NCBI GenBank assembly: GCA_951812525.1
Contig: OX638316.1
Coordinates: 1,314,506 to 1,378,505 of the forward strand
Origin: an uncultured Poribacteria bacterium
GTDB taxonomy: Bacteria > Poribacteria > WGA-4E > WGA-3G
Direction of reading: 5' to 3'
DNA length: 64,000 bases
The translations under genes were made by a program, and so were the position numbers. This document shows, piece after piece, positions 1-9,600 of the stretch (positions are counted from its first letter, which is position 1; each line of letters begins with the position of its first letter). A model generated the notes under the pieces. It saw only the letters and a program-made list of their open reading frames with translations, ran no database searches and was not told the origin of the DNA.

Positions 1-2475
1 CTTCCACATCCGACTACAGTCTCTTTCTCTGCTTCGCTTAAATGCCAAACCTCAGCGGGTGAAGAACGTCGAACGGCGCAAGGTAGCGTCTCGGTCCTCC
101 CCGCACAACCCAAACCCTCGACCAAGGTAATAAAAGAGCTACACACCTATACCCAATATGGAAGCGTCGTGATGGGGAACAAACATCTTCGTATCGTTTT
201 TGTTCGCAGCACCCAGACGACTACTTCCGGCCAAAACGCTGCTGAAGGTGGATTTGCATATTACATACTTTTTGTCGCAAAAGGCAGCAACTACCAGCGA
301 GTGGCGACCAGTCCAGTACTCTCCGAGGTTACCTATCTCGATACAGCACAAAACCGTCAAACGTTTCAACTTGTTCCAACAAGATACCAACTTGCTGGGA
401 ACGCCGACGCGTCTATCATTCGGTTAAGCGGCACGAACACGGACGCTGACGGTGTGAAATGGGACTATGAGATGCAGTGGACCCTCACCGAAGATGCGAA
501 TCGGGTAAAAACGGAATACCAATTGCAAACCGATGGAGACAGAGCACTTCTCGCTTTCCGTGGTCCTACACTTTACGCCGGATGTGGGCGCAATCCAGAG
601 AAGAAAACTGCAGCACTATTCCCTGGACTCGAATTCTTGGAGAACGACGAGCACTCTTCAAACACGCGTGACGCAGCTCCACCGCTTAACAACCGTTTGG
701 TCCCGCACCCCTATAAGATTACGGTACCAGTCATGGCAGTAGAGATGCAGAAATCAGTAGTCGGGATCATCTGGAATCCGCTTGATACTTGGGATGGCGA
801 AAACCAAATGCTCTCCGCGATGTTCGCTTCACCTAATTGGCATCAGCACCAGAAAAATCACGCCTTCGGACTGTTTCTACCGACAACACCAGAATGGGTT
901 CAGGAAAACAAAACAGAGGCTTCCACCCCGTACCCATTGAAACCTTCGCGTCCCTTATCCATCAAAAGCGAAATTATCATTAACGGAAACGCCTCTATTT
1001 TAGATGCCGTAGCACACTGGACTGACGCTTACGGCACTCCTAAACCGCTTGAACCGCCCCGAAGTGATAAAGAAGAATTATTACTTTCACGGCACGGATT
1101 CATGCACACCACATGGGATGAACACACCCGAAAATCTCGTCATTGTGTGGATTGGGAAGCACACAACGAACCCGGCTTCGGAACGTTACTCTGGTACGAT
1201 TACCTCGCTACAAAAGATGAACAGGTGAAAGAACGGGTGTCGGAAATTGCTAAGAACACCATAGCCGAATCTGGTACGGAAGGGCTGGCTGCACGCGGCT
1301 CCTGTCACATTTTGAGATGGGAATTCCCTTTTTATACCGGTAATATAGACGCTGGATTAACCTATATGGAGGAAGAAGCACAGCAGCGTATCGCTACACA
1401 AGAATCCGATGGAAGTTGGCGGTGGCAACCATCAAGCACTAAAACTGCCTCTCTCGGAAAGGAAGGCGAAGCGGTACTCGGCACCTGCGCTGAATCAGCA
1501 CTCCTACTTCTCAAGCACGCGCGAATCACCGGCAACAAAACATCGCGAGACGCAGGTGTGAAAGCTCTTGAATTCATGAAGCAATTCTCGCTGCCACGCG
1601 GTGCACAAATGTGGGAATGCCCAATGTATCAACCGGATGTCCTCGCCGCCGCGCATGCAATCGGGGCTTACATTGAGGCTTACGAACTCACAAGAAAAAA
1701 AGAATACCTCAAGCGCGCAGCGTATTGGGCACAAACAGCACTGCCATTCCTCTACCACTGGCATCTTCCAGATCGACCCGGTATGCAATTCGCTTCAATA
1801 CCTGTTTTTGGTACGACTTTCTACACACACCCATGGTTCGGCGTTCCTGTTCAATGGAATGGATTAGTTCTCGCCTATTACCTACAACGTCTCAACCAAC
1901 ACACCAAGGACGAACGGTGGAACCAGATCGCTGAAGGCATTACCATCAGCGCGATGTACCAACAGTGGGAAGATGGTGAACTTAAAGGCACCTATCCGGA
2001 CGGATACTACGGTTTTTGCACCGAAGGTAGGGGACCGCATCTGAATCCTGAAGATATTATGGTAAACGTCTATAAACTCCGAGGACTTGATCCCGGTATC
2101 AAAACGGCAATCACAGGTAAGGTCCATCTTAGCTCAGGAGCAAAGATAGATGCTCTTACCTCCAATGCCGGTCAGCTAAACTGGCAGCTCAGTTACGCTG
2201 AAAACGAGTCAAGTTACTCCGTCATTGTTGGTTACGGACGCACGCCAAAAGTACTTCGCGCAAGATACCAGTTCGCATCACCCGCAGATGACGACACAAC
2301 ACCCAATGCGTCTGAACAGGTTAATGAACTGAGCAAATACGCAGAAACTGAGATCCCGGCTGTGCAAAACCTTGAAGATGTTGAATCCGGATGGTTTTAT
2401 ATCGAAGATAAGGATGCTATATTGGTAAAGTACCTGCACAGCACTACGGATGTGCAGTTTGAACTTTCCGCATAG
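1..2475 (+). CDS. Large beta-sandwich/alpha-helical-repeat protein, 5' end cut by window
   Basis: The frame is open from base 1 to the TAG at 2473-2475. The first in-frame start codons (GTG 169, ATG 172) fall inside strand-like sequence (YTQYGSV...HLRIVF), so the gene probably begins left of the window. Counting from 169, roughly residues 1-270 are beta-rich and resemble a sandwich domain. From about 290 to 620 the sequence is rich in amphipathic helices with repeated Trp, Tyr and His (for example DWEAHNEPGFGTLLWYDYLA and CPMYQPDVLAAAHAIGAYIE), as in (alpha/alpha) toroid carbohydrate-active enzymes. A short beta tail follows. I see no family catalytic signature, so a role in polysaccharide binding or cleavage is only inferred from the fold-like pattern. 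A palindromic repeat lies just after the stop. Confidence 0.6.
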   Translation, partial: LPHPTTVSFSASLKCQTSAGEERRTAQGSVSVLPAQPKPSTKVIKELHTYTQYGSVVMGNKHLRIVFVRSTQTTTSGQNAAEGGFAYYILFVAKGSNYQRVATSPVLSEVTYLDTAQNRQTFQLVPTRYQLAGNADASIIRLSGTNTDADGVKWDYEMQWTLTEDANRVKTEYQLQTDGDRALLAFRGPTLYAGCGRNPEKKTAALFPGLEFLENDEHSSNTRDAAPPLNNRLVPHPYKITVPVMAVEMQKSVVGIIWNPLDTWDGENQMLSAMFASPNWHQHQKNHAFGLFLPTTPEWVQENKTEASTPYPLKPSRPLSIKSEIIINGNASILDAVAHWTDAYGTPKPLEPPRSDKEELLLSRHGFMHTTWDEHTRKSRHCVDWEAHNEPGFGTLLWYDYLATKDEQVKERVSEIAKNTIAESGTEGLAARGSCHILRWEFPFYTGNIDAGLTYMEEEAQQRIATQESDGSWRWQPSSTKTASLGKEGEAVLGTCAESALLLLKHARITGNKTSRDAGVKALEFMKQFSLPRGAQMWECPMYQPDVLAAAHAIGAYIEAYELTRKKEYLKRAAYWAQTALPFLYHWHLPDRPGMQFASIPVFGTTFYTHPWFGVPVQWNGLVLAYYLQRLNQHTKDERWNQIAEGITISAMYQQWEDGELKGTYPDGYYGFCTEGRGPHLNPEDIMVNVYKLRGLDPGIKTAITGKVHLSSGAKIDALTSNAGQLNWQLSYAENESSYSVIVGYGRTPKVLRARYQFASPADDDTTPNASEQVNELSKYAETEIPAVQNLEDVESGWFYIEDKDAILVKYLHSTTDVQFELSA

Positions 2476-2480
2476 TAGTA

Positions 2481-2497
2481 GGCACACACCGTGTGCC
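2481..2497. repeat. Palindromic repeat GGCACAC-N3-GTGTGCC, copy 1
   Basis: A 7-bp perfect inverted repeat with a 3-base loop (ACC) sits 5 bases after the stop of the first gene. A copy differing at one base lies at 57442-57458, again directly after a stop codon. A looser relative is at 17461-17478. No T-run follows, so this looks like a REP-type dispersed element rather than an intrinsic terminator. Confidence 0.6.
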
Positions 2498-2569
2498 ATT
2501 ACATCAATGCAGTACACGCGGGGGTGAATCTCTTATTAAGTCCCGCCCAAAATAAGGAGAGTCTATAAA

Positions 2570-2908
2570 ATGGCTAAAAAAATTGCACTTACGACGCTCA
2601 CGCTGGTTACCATGGCACTTGTTGCCTTTGTCCTGTTCACACATAACGCAAACGCCCAAGACGACACAGCTGCAGTAGATGGTCCAATGGTGAACTTCAA
2701 AGCCTTGGGTGGCTTTATCGTCGAAGGTGTCGTCTTTAGTATCGTCGGTTTAATCATTCTGATGGTAGGCTACAAAGTCTTCGATATGGCGACTCCTTAT
2801 GACCTAAACCGTCAAATCGCCGAAGAGAATAACACCGCTGCAGGTATCGCCGTCGCCGGTGTTCTCATCTCACTCGGTATCATTGTAGCCGCGGCGATGG
2901 GTGGTTAG
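2570..2908 (+). CDS. DUF350-family small membrane protein
   Basis: A 112-residue protein with an N-terminal hydrophobic signal (residues about 5-28, ending ...NANAQ) and two further membrane segments (about 47-67 and 90-110). The stretch between them, 'TPYDLNRQIAEENNTAAGIA', matches the conserved acidic/Asn-Ala pattern of DUF350 membrane proteins, whose function is unknown. In many genomes they occur in two- or four-helix forms; this is a single two-helix unit with an added signal peptide. The start is supported by AAGGAG 10 bases upstream. A strong intrinsic terminator follows at 2950-2983, so the gene can end its own transcript. Confidence 0.8.
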   Translation: MAKKIALTTLTLVTMALVAFVLFTHNANAQDDTAAVDGPMVNFKALGGFIVEGVVFSIVGLIILMVGYKVFDMATPYDLNRQIAEENNTAAGIAVAGVLISLGIIVAAAMGG

Positions 2909-2949
2909 CGCAAACCATCCCCGCACACCCTAAAAAGGCACAGTACAAA

Positions 2950-2983
2950 GGGCGCGGCAACGAACCGCGCCCGCCAATTTTTT
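2950..2983 (+). terminator. Intrinsic terminator after the DUF350 gene
   Basis: An 8-bp perfect GC-rich stem (GGGCGCGG at 2950-2957 with CCGCGCCC at 2965-2972) has a 7-base loop and is followed within 5 bases by a run of six T (2978-2983). It separates the DUF350 gene from the PhyH gene that starts at 3025. Confidence 0.85.
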
Positions 2984-3024
2984 ATCTTCACTCACGCAAG
3001 CAAACAATGATAGAAGGTGGTAAA

Positions 3025-3834
3025 ATGGCACAAACAACCTACTTAGCAAGTCAGGTTGCCAGTGATGCCCAAATCCAAGAATGGGTGGAAACCTTCCACC
3101 AACGTGGCTGCCTATTCCTGCAAAATGTCTTGCCTCCCGATCTATGCGTACAACTCCGCCAGGATTTAGAGTGGGCACTCAAAAACAACCCTAATGGCTT
3201 GAACAGTGGAAATCCCACAAGTCGCATGCACCTAAGTCATCGAATGTTTGAACACAGCGAAGCCAATCGTCGACTGTTCGATCTCGAACCGATTGTCTCA
3301 TTCGCTGAAGCACTCGTCGCGGAAAACTGCCACGTCATTCACAACAACTCCTTCCAGACCTTTCCCGGCGGAGGGATCACGTCGTGGCACCAAGATGATG
3401 CACCACATTATATTGTAACAGAAGGCGAACCGCCCAAAAACGTACGACTGCCTGTGCTGCTCTTTACCGCGAATTACTACCTCACCGATGTCACTGAGAT
3501 TGAACACGGCGGCACAGAAGTTGTTCCGGGTTCCCATCTCTTCGGCGCATCGCCACCGAATCCGATTGAAGGAACGGAGTGGGAAGAAAAAGTCCAGTAC
3601 AATCTCGGAAAAGCGGGAAGTGTCATCATGTTCAACAATCAGGTATGGCATCGCGGGGGGCCAAACCAGAGCCAGCGCACCCGATATATCACTCAAGTAA
3701 CATACGCACGCCGACTCGTCGGGCATAAATATTATCCGTTCATGAACTATAACATGCCGGATTCTGTTTACAAAGATGCCAGCCCCCGCTTACGTCGATT
3801 ACTCGGCTTCCTTAATCACGGTGCTTACGGTTAA
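3025..3834 (+). CDS. Phytanoyl-CoA dioxygenase (PhyH) family protein
   Basis: A 269-residue Fe(II)/2-oxoglutarate-dependent oxygenase of the PhyH family. The facial triad is visible as H-Q-D in 'SWHQDDAPH' (about residue 120) and the distal His in 'WHRGGPNQSQRTRY' (about 210), followed by the Arg that normally holds 2-oxoglutarate. The family hydroxylates small molecules or lipids using O2 and 2-oxoglutarate; the substrate cannot be told here. I chose ATG 3025 because GAAGG lies 7 bases upstream. The in-frame ATG at 3007 would add six residues but has no ribosome site. A paralogue of the same architecture lies at 36562-37392. Confidence 0.88.
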   Translation: MAQTTYLASQVASDAQIQEWVETFHQRGCLFLQNVLPPDLCVQLRQDLEWALKNNPNGLNSGNPTSRMHLSHRMFEHSEANRRLFDLEPIVSFAEALVAENCHVIHNNSFQTFPGGGITSWHQDDAPHYIVTEGEPPKNVRLPVLLFTANYYLTDVTEIEHGGTEVVPGSHLFGASPPNPIEGTEWEEKVQYNLGKAGSVIMFNNQVWHRGGPNQSQRTRYITQVTYARRLVGHKYYPFMNYNMPDSVYKDASPRLRRLLGFLNHGAYG

Positions 3835-3895
3835 ATTCTTGTGCGACATCATCTAAAATAGGCACCCGAGAAATTTGTCGCAAACGGATTGGAAA

Positions 3896-4717
3896 ATGCA
3901 TCAAGAATACCTAAAAGCATTTGTAGATAAAGCAGATTCAGATGGACGTCCTTTAGCAGTATGGCTGGAAGGGAGCTTTGCAAAAGGAACCGCCGACAGA
4001 TACTCAGATATTGACATTCATCTATTAATCCTTGAAGAAGACAAAACGGCTTTCCAACAAAACTTAGAATCTTGGCTATCTGATGTTCAACCGCTGGTTC
4101 TCTTTAGAGAGACATTTGCCGGACAGATGACAACCTGCATCACTACAGCAGGCTTACGACTTGATGTGTGGTTACACGCTGGAGATACAATTTCTCTTGA
4201 ACGCACTAAGGTTCATGTATTGTCTGCTGCTGAAGGGTCCATCCAATTCAAGGAAGCGAGTAGAAATAAGGATCCGAAAGATGTTAGCACAGCACTAACG
4301 CAGCATTTTAACGAGTTTTGGCGCGTCTTTGCCATTCTTCCCACAGCTTTAGGACGCGATGAGTGTATTGCCGGATCTATGGGCATTACATTTCTCGTGA
4401 TGTCGCTGACCGAAGTCCTCATCATAGGGAATGGAAATCAAAGGGACAGAGGTATAAAAAATATCAATGCCTTTGTTCCACAAGCACTCAGAAAAGAGAT
4501 CGAAACTGCGTTGACAAGGCAAAGCATTAATAGAGAAAGTATTACCAAAACAAATCTCCGGTTAACAGCCATTATGCAACGGTACGGACCCGACATCGCA
4601 AAACAGCACGGCGTAATTTACCCTCTCGACTTAGAAAAAGCAGTCCTCAATTATGTCTCCAGAGAATTGCAGATATTAGGACTTTCCGATTGCTTAAACG
4701 AATTATACAGGCTTTAA
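3896..4717 (+). CDS. Nucleotidyltransferase-domain protein
   Basis: A 273-residue protein whose N-terminal third carries the polymerase-beta-type nucleotidyltransferase signature 'GSFAKGTADRYSDIDIHLL' (GS...DxD, two metal-binding Asp). A third acidic position is likely in 'GLRLDVWLH'. The C-terminal half is helical. The layout resembles aminoglycoside nucleotidyltransferase-like and other small-molecule adenylyltransferases, so it may transfer AMP to an unknown acceptor. ATG 3896 has GGA 7 bases upstream. A TTG at 3875 in the same frame would add seven residues. No HEPN partner gene is adjacent. Confidence 0.75.
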   Translation: MHQEYLKAFVDKADSDGRPLAVWLEGSFAKGTADRYSDIDIHLLILEEDKTAFQQNLESWLSDVQPLVLFRETFAGQMTTCITTAGLRLDVWLHAGDTISLERTKVHVLSAAEGSIQFKEASRNKDPKDVSTALTQHFNEFWRVFAILPTALGRDECIAGSMGITFLVMSLTEVLIIGNGNQRDRGIKNINAFVPQALRKEIETALTRQSINRESITKTNLRLTAIMQRYGPDIAKQHGVIYPLDLEKAVLNYVSRELQILGLSDCLNELYRL

Positions 4718-4737
4718 ACTGACAAGCGATAACCAAC

Positions 4738-5790
4738 ATGAAAGCAATTGTTTTCTCAGAACAGGGTAGCGTAGATGTGCTTCAGTATACAGATGTGCCG
4801 AAGCCGACGCTTGATGCCAACGAAGTGCTGATAAAAGTCAAAGCCTGTGCCGTGAACTACCTCGACCTCCATGCACGGCGGGACCGACCGGAGATAGAAG
4901 CAAAACTCCGCCGAGGAGACACACCGCATATACTCGGATCCGACATCGCCGGGACAATCGCCGAGATTGGTGCCGCTGCTCGCGGTGTAGCACTTGGAGA
5001 TCGGGTTGTCCTCGCACCATGTATTCCGTGCGGCATCTGCAGCGACTGTCATCGCGGGGCAGAAAACTTGTGTGATACCCAAGAACTCATCGGTTTTCAA
5101 ACAAACGGTGGGTACGCAGAATATGTGAAAGCTCCCGCCCAAAACGCCATTCAAATACCAAAAACACTGTCGTTCGTTAATGCCGCTGCGATGCCAATTG
5201 CATACCTTACAGCATGGCACATGCTAATGACGCGCGCACAACTTCGTCCTGAGGACGATGTTTTAATTCTCGGGGTCGGAGGTGGGGTCGGAAGCGCGGG
5301 GCTACAAATCGCAAAACTAACTGGTGCCAGAGTTTTTGCTACGGCGAGCAGCGATGAGAAACTTGAACGCGCACAGCAAATGGGGGCAGATGTTACGATC
5401 AACTATAAAGATACAGATTTTTCAGAGATAGTGCTCGATGTGACTGACGGACGAGGCGTGGATGTCGTCCTTGAGCATGTTGGTGCCACAACATGGGAAC
5501 AGAGCATCGCAAGTCTTGCTAAAAATGGAAGGTTGGTTTCGTGTGGCGTCACGACAGGGAACATTGGAACAATTAACATCCGAAAAATGTATCAGAAGGA
5601 GTTAACTGTGATGGGTTCTGCTCTCGGCACGGTTGCCGAACTTCGAACACTTATTCATCTCGCAGGACAGGGGAAACTCGAACCTATTATAGACCGGTTT
5701 TTACCGCTTGAATATGCGCGTGAGGCGCATCTATTATTGGAAAACCGTCAAAATTTCGGTAAAATTTGTTTATGTCCCAAAGAAGAGTAG
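4738..5790 (+). CDS. Zinc-type alcohol dehydrogenase-like oxidoreductase (MDR family)
   Basis: A 350-residue medium-chain dehydrogenase/reductase. The structural zinc site is intact: C98, C101, C104 and C112 in 'CGICSDCHRGAENLC'. The Rossmann nucleotide site is 'LGVGGGVGSAGLQIAK' (about 172-188). The usual first catalytic-zinc cysteine is replaced, since the matching segment reads 'AVNYLDLHAR', so the catalytic zinc may be absent, as in quinone-oxidoreductase-like MDR members. The likely reaction is NAD(P)H-dependent oxidoreduction of an alcohol, aldehyde or enone. It lies 20 bases after the nucleotidyltransferase gene and may be co-transcribed. No clear ribosome site precedes the ATG. Confidence 0.85.
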   Translation: MKAIVFSEQGSVDVLQYTDVPKPTLDANEVLIKVKACAVNYLDLHARRDRPEIEAKLRRGDTPHILGSDIAGTIAEIGAAARGVALGDRVVLAPCIPCGICSDCHRGAENLCDTQELIGFQTNGGYAEYVKAPAQNAIQIPKTLSFVNAAAMPIAYLTAWHMLMTRAQLRPEDDVLILGVGGGVGSAGLQIAKLTGARVFATASSDEKLERAQQMGADVTINYKDTDFSEIVLDVTDGRGVDVVLEHVGATTWEQSIASLAKNGRLVSCGVTTGNIGTINIRKMYQKELTVMGSALGTVAELRTLIHLAGQGKLEPIIDRFLPLEYAREAHLLLENRQNFGKICLCPKEE

Positions 5791-5837
5791 CGTCAAACAC
5801 TCGACATTAGATCGAAACCCATCGAACACTAAATACG

Positions 5838-6242
5838 CTACTTCGCATCCGAGCGTGCTTTCTTGCCTGCTGTCGCCTTTGTTGCTTCCGCTTTCGTCTT
5901 GAGAAATTCGTAGAACTCATAGAGCGTGTCTTTGTCTTTCTCAGTAAATTCCATCATGCCCTTAAACATAGTGCTCACCTTCGGATCGGCTAAGAGATCA
6001 TCGTACCGCCTCTCCTCCTTCCCTAGTAAATAATCCGTGGTTACCTTTAGGGCATCGGAAAGACTGGAGAGCGTATTAAATGAAGGCTTACGAGTTCCTG
6101 ATTCAAATTGCGAGATTGCAGCCGGAGTTAAATTCGCTACGTTCGCGAGTTCTGTTTGTGTCATCTTCAACTCACGACGACGCAGTTTTATACGTGAAAC
6201 AACCTTATCAACCTTCTTTGATTCCTTCGATCCTTTGTCCAC
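5838..6242 (-). CDS. XRE-family transcriptional regulator
   Basis: A 134-residue protein with a Cro/C1-type helix-turn-helix at about residues 16-72 ('MTQTELANVANLTPAAISQF' followed by 'ESGTRKPSFNTLSSLSDALK'). A helical C-terminal part and a basic Lys/Ala-rich tail follow. It starts at GTG 6242, backed by AAGGAG six bases upstream. It is convergent with the alcohol dehydrogenase and divergent from the large operon at 6637, so it could regulate itself or that operon. This is inferred only from position. Confidence 0.85.
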   Translation of the reverse strand: MDKGSKESKKVDKVVSRIKLRRRELKMTQTELANVANLTPAAISQFESGTRKPSFNTLSSLSDALKVTTDYLLGKEERRYDDLLADPKVSTMFKGMMEFTEKDKDTLYEFYEFLKTKAEATKATAGKKARSDAK

Positions 6243-6636
6243 GTTTGACTCCTTGTTATACGTTTATAAGACTAAAAGCACCTGACTGCTGTTGTTTTTT
6301 ACAATTTTAGCGCATCAATTGCAGATTTATAGCGACTGCCATTTCGACGAGAAGCAAAAACGTGAAATATATTTTAACCTAAAATAATCTTAAATGCAAA
6401 TTTTAATTTGACAAAAATTGCGATAATAGTATAAAATATCATTATTACGCCTTTTAACCAATATATTAACAGGCCCCGAGAAAAAGAAACTTGCCAAAAA
6501 AAATATGTAAGCCGCATTCCATTTTCTAAGATGAGTACCAGCATTGCTTTCGCTTGCGTCCGATGCTCTCTATGGACATCTTTCGCGCCGTGAAGAAAAA
6601 ATATGAAAACAAGAGATTGGTGGGAGACTTTACAAT
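6243..6636. other. Divergent intergenic region, 394 bases
   Basis: A strongly AT-rich gap between the XRE regulator (minus) and the giant envelope gene (plus). It holds a sigma70-like promoter at 6408-6435 and a leader of about 195 bases. I see no convincing small gene, riboswitch or terminator in it. Confidence 0.6.
6408..6435 (+). promoter_or_regulatory. Sigma70-like promoter for the 6.6-18.9 kb operon
   Basis: TTGACA (6408-6413), 16 bases, then TATAAA (6430-6435). The -35 box is a perfect consensus. It points at the gene starting at 6637 and is the only strong promoter seen ahead of that gene cluster. Confidence 0.65.
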
Positions 6637-9600
6637 ATGAGAATTTGTAGTAGGAGTAAGCACAACTCGCGACGTTTCAGCGCCATAGTAAATTCAACCG
6701 TACAATATATGCGTGCAAGCTGGACTGTAATGCTCTGCATCGCTATTTTACTCGCCAGTGGACTCTGCAACACCGCATACACCCAAACCGTTTCCAGCAC
6801 CGGTATGAAGACCGCAGCTATCCAGATCCGGGATGACCTATCCATCGGCAACATGCGGAAGGACATTGCCCGTCTGTCAAGCTTGGAGAGCCGCGTAACG
6901 GGCTACCCGCAAGCCGCAAGCGGTAGTAAGTACATCTTTGACCGATTCGTCGAAACCGGCTTGCAAAACGTGGAGAGCCGCGAGTTCCCTGTCACTGTGC
7001 CGATTGATCACGGCGATAGCATCATTGAAGTAATCTCACCAGAAGGTGCTGTCCTACATAGTTTCAAACTCACCCCACTGTGGCCGAATCTCGTCCGGAC
7101 TTCTCTATTGGCGGACGGAATTAAGCATATCGTTTTAGCAGATGAAACACTCCAAGACATTGCCGCAAGTTACCAGATTCCCGAAGAGGTTATCCTCGCA
7201 GATGAACGAAACAAATTCTTGGCAAGCCCTGTTGTGGAAGGAAGCAGTATATACATTCCAACAGGTGGTCTATCCGGTCCCCTCCTTTACGGCGACGACG
7301 GCGAACTTGCCGACTTTAACGGCACCAATATCGGTGGATTCTGGTATGAACTTCAAGACGGAGATACCCTCACATCGCTTGCTCGACGCCACCTCATCAC
7401 AGAAGCCAGCATTACTGATGACGTACTCAACGAACATCTACAGAAAGCATCTGACGGTATTGACAATGATGAAGATGGCACTATTGATGAATACGGCGAA
7501 ATTCCACTCCTTTCCGAGATTCGCGGATGGGCAACAGACGGCATCGATAACGATGCCGACGGTTGGACAGACGAAACCCCTGGTGACGCTACTGACGGCA
7601 TTGACAACAACAACGACGGAGAAATCGATGAATCCGGTGAATTTGTCGCTGCCAGCGAAGCACATATTTTCATCCCAAAAGGTGCTATAGTCCTCCTCGA
7701 ATTCAACTCCAGTACCCGCTACATCAATGCTACAATGCTCGGTGGCACCGCTATTATCTTTATTGAACCCGATACAACGATCCGAGGCGAAGCAGAGAAC
7801 AAATTCGGTACAGTCCCTGCCAACATACCGCGATTCTGGATCTCTAAAGCAGATGCTGCCTTCCTTACTAATCTGCTTGAACAAGAGCACAACGCAGGAA
7901 ATCAGGTAGATGTTCGCGTCAGAGGTAGAATGACTTGGGAACGCCGTGTCGGCCAGAATATACGCGGCTTTCTAGAAGGAGGCGACCCATCCCTGCGGGA
8001 TGAACTTATCGTCCTTACCGCTTACTACGATTCCATGTCTATTGTGCCTGCCATGGCACCCGGGGCAGATCCGACCTGTGGTATTGCCGCCCTCATGGAA
8101 CTCGCGAGGCTTTTTAGTCAACCGCAATACCGTCCCGGCTATTCTGTCCTTTTTGTCGCAGTCGACGGACACTTCCAAGGGCTCGCTGGCATGCGGGCAT
8201 TCATGGAAGGCATCGGTCAGGACATTGTTGGTAGTGATACAGATGCCCCCGGCACACCGACGATGCACGGGCTGCGCCGTGGATTGTCTACGGATGTTAT
8301 CGAATTTGAAGAATTAGGTAGAAGACTTCTGCTCTCGATCGACCGGAGCGTCTTAGTCGATCTACCCTCTGATTTCTTCCACGGCATACACAACGTAAAG
8401 TCGGACTTGGAATCCTTGGCGACAACCTTAGATGGTTTAGCGGAAACCCGCAGTGAGATTGAATCCCTTACCAACCAGCAGCGCGATTTCTCAGAACGCC
8501 AGAAGAAGCAAGCAGATAAGAACCGAAAACGAGAGAAGCAAGAATTTACAGGCGAAGAGAAAAGCATATTATTGGCAAACCTCGCCCGTTCAAAGAAGGA
8601 AGCACTACAAACAACGCACTTCCTACGAGATACTGTCAATGAGTTAGCTGATGTACGTGCCGTTGCCCTAAACACAAGTCGAATAGCACAGAGTGAATTA
8701 ATCGTGGAACTTGCCCTGCCAATCGCTCGCCTCGACACGTGGGCTATAGAGAAACTGGTTAAGGCCATAGAAACCGGTGCCATCGACGAATATGCTACAA
8801 ATCCAAATGATGCCTATCTGGTTCCTGTAGAACAGAGTTCGGGTTGGCAAATTCCGGTCCCCGGAGACCTCCCGCAAGAACTCATCCCCGATATTGAGAT
8901 GCTGAACCAAACCCTCGCAGACTGGGAGATGAGTGATAAACGCAAATTCGCCCTAATATGGACGCCTGAGAAAATAATGGACCGGCATCTTGATTTACAC
9001 TCACTTAACAGAGTGAAAGAGGCACGCAGTGTCCTCCGCGATACCACCGAGTCCCAAGAAATCGCCGTTCAACGCGAAATCCAACTACTCGAAAAAATCT
9101 TAGCCCAAATCCCTGACAGCCAACCTTATGAAGACCAAATCAAGACGAGTATCCGCAAGCTCAAGGAAACATACACGTCCCAAGACCCCAACCCCTTGCT
9201 CTACAGCGGAAAATTCCTTTCCAAAGCCGGCATCGAACGCTTGAACACTATTGATACGCAACTCCGGCAACGCTTAACCGAATCCGAAGACCTGACCGAT
9301 GCCGCTGTCCTGATAGCTGACCTGCTTAAAGACAAACAGAGTATCTTTGAAATCGGACTCCGAAATGCCCGTCTGGAGCGGACCCGTATCGAAAACTTGA
9401 TCGCTACTTCTGGAACGCTCGGAAGAGAATACTTAGACGAAGAACAACTCATCTTGGAAAACTACCTCTCAGACGACGAAGTAGAACAAGCACTCAAGTT
9501 ACGTTCTCGCATCGCATCATACATCAGCGAAGCAGAACTGTTGGCAATTGCCAAAAAACGGTCAGAAACAGACATAGTCGCACTCGAAAACCTCCTTGAA

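Noticed and set aside
5786-5842. AGTAGCGT/ACGCTACT inverted repeat between the alcohol dehydrogenase and XRE genes as terminator
   Set aside because: The loop is about 40 bases and no T-run follows. Overlap with both stop codons explains it poorly as a terminator.
8010-8210. Active M28 aminopeptidase in the giant protein
   Set aside because: The first zinc His and the catalytic Glu pair are replaced (Y463; D510-G511-H512), so only the fold is claimed.
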